From Balanoglossus misakiensis (lineage: Eukaryota > Hemichordata): a stretch of DNA of 64,000 nt. A model generated the notes under the pieces. The model saw only the letters and a list, made by a program, of their open reading frames with translations, searched no databases and was not told the origin of the DNA. Location: contig CM082596.2 of NCBI GenBank assembly GCA_040954595.2, positions 4,030,001 through 4,094,000 on the forward strand, in the 5' to 3' direction. Every line of letters begins with the position of its first letter. The stretch's first letter is position 1. Shown in pieces: positions 39,201 through 50,300 of this stretch. The translations under genes and the position numbers were made by a program.

Positions 39201-41809
39201 CAGGCCGTTGGCGGTAAACGTGAAGTCCCTTCTAATCTCTTCTCCTTCTTTCAGTTCTTTGCGTTCCGGGTAGACAAACGCGGTCACCACTACGCCAGCA
39301 TTTCCCCGCGGTACTCTCCAGAACAGCCATGCGTAGTTGTCACGGAGCTCGTCGCAATGAAACGCATAACAGCTCAAGTCGGGCGTTGGGTTCCCTGAGA
39401 CTGTCGATAAAAAAACATCTTACAATATCTTGAAAGTGTATAGGATGTAGAAGTACAGCAATTTTATGGGTCATCTGCCGCGATTGGCGTGATAATAACG
39501 TTGAAGTAGTCTCTAAAACACACCTGTTGTTCTCCAGGCGCTCTCGCCAATACTTCCATCGGTTGAAACTTCATCACGATCCCGTCGCCATGGCAATACT
39601 TTACTAACCACATCATGTCGGTCAGGGACACCTACAATCAAATGACGGTCTTTTAGCAAGGTGGTCTGGTCACCATCATCTCATGGTACAGAAACAATGA
39701 CCACAGAAAACGTCCACACGCGGAATATAAGAAACCAAAACCACAACGCTCATCATGCAAATTCGGCATTCCGCCAATTATGTAGGTGAAAGGCCGCTAA
39801 ATTGTATTTTGTCAGGAATGATCGAATATTCGTACTTCCACATGGAACATGTGGATTAGCTTGCTGACTGTGCGCGTCTTTGACCAAATAACATTGGAGT
39901 TCTCTCAAATTTCTAATTTACCCGATAAACTAATCGACTCGAGTATGTTAACTTGTGCTTGGCATTCCAAACTGTGAGTAATCGTTTCTTATTAGAAAAA
40001 AGGTGATATTAAACAATACCTAATCGCCGATTCTGAAGCATTTCCTTTGCCTTCTTGTCTTTATGTGTCTGTTTGAAACCTGCCTTCTTTGCCGTGCTCT
40101 TCCCAGCAGATCGTTTTGCCCTCTGGTGTACTTTCTGCATGATTTCTTCCTCGGTCGAGTCGAAACAGTTTGCCTCCATGAAAAGGTTTGCCGAGACGAG
40201 GGACTTCCACACGGCACCACTTCTGAAACACAACATCCCGCCACTTATCCCGCCGTACATTTCGGTCCCCGAGGTGTTCCCGTAGTCATACAGGAGTTTC
40301 TGCAAGATGTAATCTTCATTTTCTTCGAACGCGGGCAGACCTCCATCCGCGGTTGACCTCAGTATTCTGTCTCTTTCGTTTATGTAATTAGGTGGGAAGA
40401 CTATTCCTTCAGTGGCGTCATCTGTGCGGTTTGTCATAGTGTTGCCAAGGTCACCAACGCAAACCATGTCTTCATCGGCCAAATTCCCAACAACAGCGAA
40501 AATGTTTAGAAAATTTCGCAATGGAGGCAGTAGGGACAGCTTCAAACGTGGGCCTGACTTGCCATCAATGCTCAGGCATATGTCCCCGACCGTCGCTTTG
40601 TTCCTGCTGAGGAGGGTAAAGTTGGTGGCGCCACCATTGGATACCTATAATGGAAATACAGTTTAGTGATAATGCATTTTAACCTGTGATGTCAATTATC
40701 AGCTATAATGTGCACGTCACCCACTGAAAACCTTCATTTTACTCACCTCGTTAGTCTTGAGACAGTTGTCGTAAGTTTGGTCTCCTGGCAGTGACTGCAG
40801 ACACCGTTTGTAGTTTTCAAAGACATTCGTCAAATAAATCTGGCCGTCTGTGTCGTTACTTCGCTGCAAGAAGTCTGAGGAATCCGCATGTGTCTTTCCG
40901 CCGAGGTTTTCCAGAAACGTAAACGGGTTTAGCTGAGCCAAAAACTGAGATATTGTACCCCAGTCTGATTCCGAGCGGATGGTGACGCAGAGGTACGTCA
41001 GGGGCTGATCACCAGGGCTGTTGAACCATCCCCACGTCTCGGGGTCATCCAGCTTTTGGCCATTTGCACTCGGTGGAAAGAAGGGGTCACTGTGGACGAG
41101 CCAGAACCCAGTTTCACTCTCTGGATCAAATGCCACGAACCCGCTGGACACTGCACTGTGATCACGGATCGGGAAAGTGTCGATCAGTCGATTGAGCTCA
41201 TTGGTGTAACCGAAATAGAAGAGAGAGTTGGCGGTCTGTAGCTTTGCCGCGAAGGCAGAAAATGTGGTTGTCAGTGGCGATTCTCCAATATCAGGTCTTC
41301 CAAAAATTTTCGGCTGCTCATTTTGCTGCTTCTGTTGGCCGGGTGCATCGTAGTAATCGAAGTCGGCGAAGTCTGCTGGCTTATACATCAGCCACCAATC
41401 AACCGTCGCTGAGCGCCCACCACGTGGTTTGCATCCAATCTCTTGTGATGCTGCGCGATTTAGAGGATTGTCTGAAAGGTACCATACGTATTTCACTCAA
41501 AATGGCATACATCACATTGTTTAATGTTTTAATAGGTCTGATATGCGAACATATGTGCCGTTCTTGCAAGATGAATGTTTCAAATACGAACCCGAAATGT
41601 GAAAGCACTCCTTTTGACACTTCGATGTAACTCTGTGTATGTTCCTAAAGAACAAGACAATTTATGTGGAAGGTCCGGGCTGCAACAAACTTACCTTCAT
41701 AAGATGGTGTTTGTGAATCGCGGCCGCCATCTTCCGATATTTTCGCAGTTTCGCCCGACTTGAAAAGAAGCGGGTACACGAAACACATTGAAAGAATCAG
41801 CCTTATCAT
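27271..41809 (-). CDS. Paralogue A: secreted DNase II-like plus ENDOD1-like NUC endonuclease fusion
   Basis: Thirteen exons (41695-41809, 40747-41471, 40020-40644, 39524-39631, 39043-39400, 38592-38869, 38009-38191, 37628-37750, 28998-29196, 28724-28842, 28235-28390, 27754-28048, 27271-27628) join in frame to 1,213 codons. Residues 1-22 are a signal peptide (MIRLILSMCFVYPLLF). Residues 50-460 are a DNase II-like module (VDWWLMYKP, GFWLVHSDPFFPP, VCVGDL, GGISGGMLCFRSGAVWKSL). RAKR ends this module. Residues 525-838 are an unrecognised linker with CYAFHCDE and DWCPLAECKY. RRRR precedes an ENDOD1-like NUC domain (YCFATLYNTEL, GHLNPSY, TFLLVNAAPQL, GPVYILTGV). In the DNase II part the HxK motifs read H143-S-A145 and R294-N-K296; in NUC the usual DRGH is HKGH (1016-1019). 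It probably acts outside the cell or in lysosomes. Nuclease activity, if any, should come from the NUC part. The exon 8/9 intron holds an 8-kb tandem array. Confidence 0.85.
29751..29846. repeat. Palindrome cluster repeated in every array unit (first unit shown)
   Basis: Four GC-rich inverted repeats in about 95 bp, spaced about 27-29 bp, with core TTGCACCGC-N-GCGGTGCAA (19 bp, arms perfect around one centre base) joined by ACTCTTAT or AATAAGAAT. The same cluster recurs in all complete units, giving more than 50 potential hairpins in 8 kb. Confidence 0.9.
29909..29980 (+). promoter_or_regulatory. Pol III-like A box, B box and T-run in each array unit (first unit shown)
   Basis: TGGCGAAGGG (29909-29918) resembles an A box. 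GGTTCGAGACC (29962-29972) fits the B-box consensus GGTTCGANNCC and would form a TTCGAGA T-loop. A run of seven T follows at 29974-29980, the usual Pol III stop. The set recurs in every full unit. The acceptor and anticodon arms do not fold as a proper tRNA, so this is at best a tRNA-derived relic. Confidence 0.35.
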
Positions 41810-44313
41810 GATGTCATCTGCAGATTAACATAAAAAGATTCACCAAAGATAGTTGAGGGGCGGGAGGAACGGGGAAGGGGTGCTTGTATGATTTTAAGTG
41901 ATGCAAGTCACAGTCACATCACTGTACCAAGAATTCAAAAGATCTGTTTTCATTTTACAAAACACAGTTACACAGGATACAACGTCCTCTTGTGGATATT
42001 TGACCTCGGTGAGATCCGAGATTCTAAAGCTGATCCCAAGGATGATGAAATTCCGTGTTTACTCAGTTTCAGTACATGTATTACTTCAGTTGGACAGCTC
42101 ACAAACAGACAATGTTTATCATCCCAAAGACGTTGCTAGACCTTTGAAAGCTGAAAGTGCCGTTTGTTTACGCGGAGAAAATCGTGGTCAGAGGTTATAC
42201 CTCCATGTAGTTTATCTTTGTCTTCCCGTTTTCTTCGTGGTGTCAGTAGATGTACTCCAGTGATTCACCGAATCAGAGTGTTTAGACATGGTGCCGTTGT
42301 TTACATGATACGACCACCAGCTCTATTTGGTACAGCGTTTCGGGCTTTTGCTCTTCCTTGCTTTGTTTTCAACACTCTGTCGATCACCACGATCAAGTCT
42401 GTTTGGGAAACAATTCACGAACTCGGTGACGACAGACTTGGTAGCCTGAATAACTTGTCCCTCCCTCACGCGGACAATTATCATAAAATTAAATAGCTCA
42501 CCTGTTAGATGGTGTGTCCAGGTGTTAGATGTTCGAATCAAAAGGATGAATCACACATCTGGCACTCGCATTGTCCAAATTTAGCCCAGTCTAACGGATG
42601 ATGTGTGGTACTGGTGTATACCGGACCCTCTCCTCTCCCGGAACTGGTCAGATATGGTAGGAATGGAGTCTTTCTTTCGTCAAGAGGTGGGTGTTTATGT
42701 ATACTTAACATACTTGGAAATAGCTAGGTCTCGCCGATCATGGAAAACAGAGCTAAATCAGCTGAGAGAGTCAGTCAAGAGGGGTATATATCATGGCTGC
42801 GCGTAAACAAAATGTCAGGCAGCTGGACTGAGTCTGATCCTCAACAGACCTGTCCCAGTAATGCATCTACTCCCCGCGAGTCAATTGCTTCACAATTCCA
42901 ATTTCTCTACTGACTGCATGCGCCACGCACGGGATCTGGACAGGACGTGCTACTGTGTTCAACAAACTTTAATGAAAAGTGGAAGTTCAATAGCCCTTGG
43001 TTCATCGACAGCGCGGAAGAAGTGATGAGAAACATCTAGGTTTCAATCATGTGAGACGATTGTCGTGTCATTCACGTAGTAAAACAACAGAATGTCAAGG
43101 CATAATGTACCGTTGATTTCTCCTTACTTTCCCATCCACGGTCACATGTGAGGTTTTTAAACTTACACTGGCCAGGATTTCTCTCCACAACTAGTCGTGA
43201 GGTCGTAGAAGTTAGTAACAAAATGACGTTCAGCGCATTTTGCTGAAATCTCATATACACTATGTACACAGTTCTGGCAGTTATGGGGTCGTTGTATATA
43301 CGCAGTGAACTGCACCAGGATTATTTTGATCGGCCTGTCGCTGCTCAGATGGCCTTTTCAGATGATCAAATGTATAAAACAACACAATGTAAACACACAG
43401 ACTGGGGACAGTGAACTCGGTAAACTCGAGAAGCTTAAAACTGTGCCAAACGATGCCCCCGGACCAATGCCACACGTGTCCAAAGTCTTGATTGGTTAAA
43501 GATTGCGATGACGTCATCACAAGTCAACTTTTTACTGCTCTATATAGTTGATGGCTGAATTATGGTTAACGCAGACTGTCTGGGAGATAACCGTTGTTTG
43601 CTTTACATGGTGTCATAGTATAAACACATGAAACCACACGCGGTGTCTGCAGCCGGCAAGTGAACCCAATAAAAAGAGAAACTGTAATGATTTGTCGTGT
43701 TTAAAGACCCATACTCGTTGATGTGAACAATTCTATAGATATAAACATTTCCCCCTTCTTTGCACTCAGTTTTGGGTATAAACCACAAACACATTGGAAA
43801 GTTATCGCATTTTCTTTCATTACAAAATCGGTTAACATTATTGGCTCTGCATTGGTTATAATTTCATGAATTACAAATTAATGAATGTGTAAAAATATGC
43901 TTTTTATAATTGACCGCGCACTATTGCTATGTCTGTTCTTGGGCGGACTTCATGAAATTCTCAAATACCAGAAATGTTGCTCTTCTGTAAAATTGTGTCG
44001 TATATGCAGTTAATATTTAATAATAACAATGACTAAGAATATAAACTGAAAGTCCTAAAAACCGTTAGATAAAAAGGCAAGGTTAAAAAGACGTGTTTTC
44101 AGCATAAAAGACGAATGTTGAGCATTCGATAAAAATTGATCAGAAACACTTACAGTCTAGTCCCCATCGCCATCTTGTTTTAGTCCTACGGGCCTATACC
44201 TAGTAGATGTCAGTGTTCTGTTGTACAATGTACATATTATCTTTTCGTTTGAAATTTGACCAACTAAGAAAGAAACTTCGTGATTCATGCATGATGGGGT
44301 AAGATCCGGTACT
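41810..44313. other. Spacer between the two nuclease paralogues
   Basis: No coding exon supported. A minus-strand donor at 42500-42501 (CAG|GTGAGC) suggests a 5' noncoding exon for paralogue A, because the coding exon 1 of A starts just after a CTGCAG acceptor at 41822-41823. The remainder is A/T-rich, with the 3' side of paralogue B at its right end. Confidence 0.45.
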
Positions 44314-47300
44314 TTACTTGCTGCCTGTCTTTTTGGTGCCTCTTGTTGCTGTTGCCCTCGTTGTCGGTCTTGCTGTTGCCCGCGTTGTCGGTCTTGTTGT
44401 TGCCCCGCCGCGCGCTGCCGTTTTTGCTGCAGCCTTTGCTGCAGCCTTTGCCGCCGGTTTTGCTGCAGCCTTTGCCGCCGGCTTCTTGGGCGCTGCTTTC
44501 TTGGCCTTCTTCTTCGGCGCCGCCTTTTTCTTGGCCTTCGTCGTCTTACCGGTTGCTTTGGCTGGTGCTGCGCCGACGAAGTGTCTGACCTCCTTGAGTC
44601 TGCAACTGGAGGTGTTGGGAATCGTTGTCAAATCGACGGGCGTTGCGTTAGTCTTACAGTCATCCTCTTTATCAGGAAAGAGCGAGTCAGCCCCTTTGTA
44701 AAGCCACTGCTCCATTTCGACCATCGTCTTGATCTCTATTCGCTCTTCTCCAGCCGCGAGGACTTCTTTGTTCGTCCCCCGAAATGCCAGATACTTTTTT
44801 TTGTCGGGATCACACATCACGGTCCAGAAGAATTCGGGATATTCGAGGCTGGAACGAATCAGAATACAGACAACGCTTTTTAATTCAACGAAAGCGAGAG
44901 ATTTTTCTTCGGATCATCAGTAGGATCAAAAGGTCATGTTTGAAAATAATGCCAGAAATGTTGGACCTGTGAACCATGACAAAATTATTACATGCAGTGT
45001 ACATGCTTACGTTGAACCTGGGACTTTCTTTGATGTCGAGTACGGGATAACGCCGGTCAGGATATACACGGGTCCGTCGGTGGGCTTCCTCAGGTACCAA
45101 ACATAATGAGCAAGGAGACACTCCATCTCTCTCCATGACTTTCTGTTGAAGACCCCGAGTTGCGCGGCGGCGTTAATCAGCAGAAAAGTGGCCCTCATTT
45201 TGTCGATATCGAAGCTGTTGATATAGGCTGGATTTAAGTGCCCCCTGTCCCATTTTCGCGGATTACCTTCGTTGGCCTTATCGTAATCACCGTTGGCTGT
45301 CTGGCGCTCTGCAAAAGAACATTAAATATAAATTCGTGACGTCAACTTTCATAAAATTAAACCCTCATACTTTTTCTTCTCAATTTTACAAGCACGGTCT
45401 TCTCCATCGGCACGCCGGAGTGCCCGCACACGACTGAATCTTTCAGTCCAGGTCTTTTCTTAAGAAAATAAAACATTTATTCACTTTAGGACAACATTTA
45501 CAACCCCCTCGGCTCTATCCTCAATCTCCTGTCTGATTGCTCTGAAATTAGCTTCACATTTTGCTTTGGGGATGACGTTTACAAACTGTGACGTCATTGT
45601 GATTTGGCAAACGTTTTGTTTGGGCCTAAAGATCTATTTGTTTATCTGCCTTTAACGTGGTGAACAAGTTCAGAAATCATATATTTCTAGTGTTATGTAC
45701 CTACCTTTACATTCCAGTTTGTCAGCACAATCAACCTTCTTGCCGTTGAGTGGCGTCACTTCCTTGCTTCCTTTAGAATGAGATACAGGACCAAGATCTT
45801 TGCACGCGTTAGTCGTATCGTACAGGGCCTCCTTTTTAGATGTCTGACACAAACCTGCAAAGCATTCATTACCAAGGATATTGGAAGGCGTTCAAAATCA
45901 ACATTGCAGAAGGTAAACATGCAATCGCAATGACAACAATTGTTCAGTCCCCTTGTCGGAATTCTTTACAAGATGGAAGATATAAATGTAAAGGTATGAT
46001 CTACAAAGTTTTCTTTTCTTTTCGCACAACCTGGTTTTGCCACGTGACCTCGCTGATCAGAACTACCTTACCGGCTTCATAGCGACCCCACAGTTTCCTG
46101 TCATCGCCAACGGCTTTGCGGGCAAGGCGCTTAGCCCCAACCGGGGGAGTTACCGCCGTATACGCACAGTATTCTGCCACCCTGCAATGGAGATTCTAAT
46201 ATCAAATTGTTGTTTACTCAATTGCTTCTTGGATGCAAATGTTAGTTTGATTTCCAATGCCACAAACAACAAGGTATAAAGTCGTGACACAACAAAGCTA
46301 TGCATGATGGTCATACATTCAAAACTTCGGAAAAAAATTGGTCTGAGAAAATGAACGTGAAATGCGTAAGGCTAACCAGGAAAGGCGTCTCTATCTCGTA
46401 CGTATTCGATAAGCGTTTCCGATTATAAAATCGTTTGCACCAAAGTCCGTCAAGAAAGAGGCACTGCTGCAGAATCCTCAAGTTCCCTTCTCCCTCTCTT
46501 CTCCCCTCCCCTCCCCTTCCCTATACCCGCCCTCATGTCTTACTTTAGGTCTGTGTTGAACAAAGTGGCGAAGCAGTATTGATTTTTCGCGCAGTCGTGA
46601 CAGATTTGCACCCTTTTGCCAGCTATGGTAGATTCTGGCCATTTTCCCCCTGCAAAGTAGTCGTTGCAATGCGGGTCGGTTCCTTCGTCGCGAACTTCTC
46701 TGCGTTTCCTATTTGCCGCTTCTTCCTCTTAAATGATAAACACACAATGATTAGAAGGTCATCATTAATGCTCATCAAATGCGCCAAGCAGTAAATAATG
46801 TGAACAGGTGATTTATATAATGGAAGCGAAAAATAACAGTGCCCACAGAAGCTGTGATACATAGTATTCTGCTGCGCTCGAGAAAGTAGTGCCGCAGAAC
46901 ACGCCGCATCACCGGATGTACGGCATAGATCGTGCGCAGAGTCAAAGAGTTCTCTCAGATTTACCTTCCGACGGGTAGATAACATCCGGCGCTATATAGT
47001 CACCGTAAAACAGAAGATTGATTATATTGCTCTGGCAAAAACGATACTTAACAAAGGCCAAGTCTTCCTTTTCGAAATCCTCAAAATCTGTGGAAAAAAT
47101 ACAGGAACGTTGTAGTGGCAGTTACATATAAGGCCTATGCAGTAACATAACATAAATTTGAAACTTCCACAATGGGTGACAGTGTCTGATAGTAGGAGTT
47201 ATACAATTCAATACAGTTTGATTGTTTGGGATTTTGGCAGTTATGGAAATTGTGGTATTCTTCGAAGAGCCCTCTTAGATAACAGTAGTAATTGGCAGCT

Positions 47301-50300
47301 ACTGTTGGCGCACACGCACTGTCCACAGCTTGTAATAGTCAAGTATATGTGGTCAGAGCTCCAGTAATTCCATTTTTTGTCATAGTGGGACTGTAATACG
47401 TGTACATGTACACACATATTTGCAAAAGCAAGCTAACAGATCGACAGTTGTGATAGCTTACCGAAAATAAGAGAATATGGTTCGAGAGCGACGTCATCTT
47501 TGTCCCACGTGGTTTTGCAAGTCGAAGCATCATCAGAATCTTCTTCGTAAATCAAACAACTCCTCTCCTGGAATTCCTCGGGTGTGCATTTCATGGACTT
47601 GGCCTTATCTCTTAGTGTGTGGATCGTACGACCCTGGGAGAAACCGATTCCTGTGAGTTGTCACGAAAGAGGGCCAATCAGGACAAAGAATCAGACGAGG
47701 AATATTAGTACATGTAATGGATATGTGTAAAGGGGACAGGTTTGAATGGCTTCCTCTAATAGAGGTCCCAAATTTACGCTTTGCAAAACAAGAGAAAAGA
47801 ACTTTACGAAAACAACCAAAAGACTCAAAAACCAAACCAACATCTCGATGTGCGAATCACAGATTTGTACGTCATCAATTGCATATAAATAATGCTAATT
47901 AATATATCTGAAGTAAGAGCGATGTGGTATTATTTGGCCATACCTGGTATAGTACAAGGTGGGGCGCCTGCGAGATTGTATTTGACGTCACTTCCGCTGT
48001 CGTCTCTTTTGTAGATCCTGTACTTACACTCTGCCAGTGGACACCAGTCAACGCACATGGTGATTTCTTCGTAAATTTCTTCCCGCTGTTGCTTCTCCCA
48101 TTCCTTCCTCTGCCTTCTTGTCATGACGCTTGTCACTTGGAACACATTGTCAATGTCTGTATCCAGTCCGGCATCAGCCGGCCGCATGTTAAATCTGTAC
48201 TGGATTTCTCCTCGTATGCTGTGGAATGAAAAATAGTTCTACCTTTGTAGTTGTCATATTAAAGTCAATCATTTTTTTCCACTTTTTTTATGTTCCAAAC
48301 AATCAGAATGACCGAATATCACGTTAGCTTATGAACTCCTATTTCTTAAACATAGCAAAAATCAGCCATCTTGAAATAGTGTCGACCATGTGAGATTTTT
48401 ATCACTCACCTAGGTAGCAAACCCTATTGAAGGTAGGGAGAAATCCCGGGACTTTCTAGGGCAGCACAAATCTCAAAGAGCTCATATCGTACCTCTAATT
48501 AATCACAGAAGCATTGAATGACTTACCTGTACTTATTCAACTTGCCGATTCGAATAGCTCTGTAACTATTCTTGGTGTCAAACATTTCTTCATCCTCATC
48601 GTCACCACCGTTGTCCTTATTCTCCTCCTTCAAAAGTGCCGAAATCTCGGCGAAGGGGATCTTCTCGGTATCTGTGATCACCTGAATTGCGTGGTCATTT
48701 TGTACGGAATCCGGCTGCACCTTCATATCGCTGACTGTAAACGAGTACATCAAAGAAAGCTCGTGACTGTTTTGTATTTCTTGCCTCCACGGAAAGCCGA
48801 AGACGCTCACTTCGATGTCGACAGAACCTATCAGTGGTTGCCACAGCAACCAGGCGTAGTTGTCTTTGTATTCGTCGCAATGGAATGCAAAACACTTCAC
48901 GTCTGCAGTGGCGTCTGTTTCTATATCCATAGCTTCCTCATGTCTCGCAGCCAAAGCTTGCTCCAATCCGAAAAGTGGGGTCTCAAACCCAGAAGTACTT
49001 GCTTTGGCTGTGGACAAAACAGAACACAATTACTAACGATTATTACAATGATGGGGATCTCAGTCAGTTTGTCTGTTATTCATCATCAGTCAGTTTGGTT
49101 ACATACATGTGCATCCTTTTAGAATAGATGGCCCTAAACTCTTTGCAAAATCAAAATCTGTCAGTCTACATTACGGCCGCACTTACGAGAAGGAGGTGAT
49201 TCAATAACGACTATCTTTTGGATTTCATCACCAGGTTCAGTATCACTGTCTGCGTCACTGTCGTATCCACTGCTCATCTTCATTCTCGATCGTTTGCCTA
49301 TTCCCCGTTTCACCCGACTGTTGTAGACCTTCTCCGTGACTTCGTCCTGCGTGGTGTCGAAGCAGTTGGCTTCCATGTAAAGGTCGGCCGAAATGAGGGT
49401 CTTCCACAAGGCGCCACTTCTGAAGCACACAATCCCACCGCTTATCCCGCCGTACATATCAAGTTCTGGGGCGTTCCCCGAGGAGAGAAATTTCTGCAAC
49501 ATGTAATCCGCGCTGCCTTCGGGTGTTATACGGTACAGCTTCGAGGCTGGTCCAGTAGCCAGAACGTCGTCTCTGGTGTCGATGTAACTGGACGGGTAGA
49601 GAACTCCTCGGTTGGCATCGTCGGTGCGATTTATCATCGTGTTTGACAGATCGCCGACACAAACCAAATCTTCATCAGTCACAGTTCCGACGACAGCAAA
49701 AATGTTGAGGAAATTTCTGACAGGGGGTAGCAGGGACTTCTGCAAACGGGGACCTGTGTCATGAATATCGAGGCATACATCCCCGACCATCGCTTTGTTC
49801 CTGCTGAGGAGGTTGAATGTGCTGGAACCGCCGATTGACAACTATTTGCAAATATAAGATAGAGAACAGGAGACATTAGCTTTGAAAAAAACTGCTGTTC
49901 TTTAGATACTTGGAGGAGAGACAAAACGTTGAAGCAACCAGTCTGTCTGTATGTCTGCATTATCAATTTGAGTTTTTGTTTCAAGTGAAATAATTGCATT
50001 ACTGTCATTTGAAGCATAACAACTTATCTCATATTTTACTTACCTCACTAGACCTCAGACAATTTTCGTATGTTTGATCTCCCGGAAGTGACTGGAGACA
50101 TCGTTTGTAATTATCAAAGACGGTTGTCAAGTAAATTTGCCCATGTGTGTCGTTACTTCGCTTCAAAAAATCCGAGAAACCCTCCAAAGTTTCACCGCCG
50201 ATGTGTTGAAGGAAGGTAAACGGGTTGAGCTGGCCCAAAAACTGAGATATTGTACCCCAGTCTGATTCCGAGTGGAGGGTGACGCAGAGGTACGTCAGAG

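Noticed and set aside
44287-44883. Cys/Arg-rich and Ala-rich plus-strand frames opposite the paralogue B tail
   Set aside because: These are reverse readings of the Lys/Ala codon repeats; the minus frame continues the NUC exon in phase.
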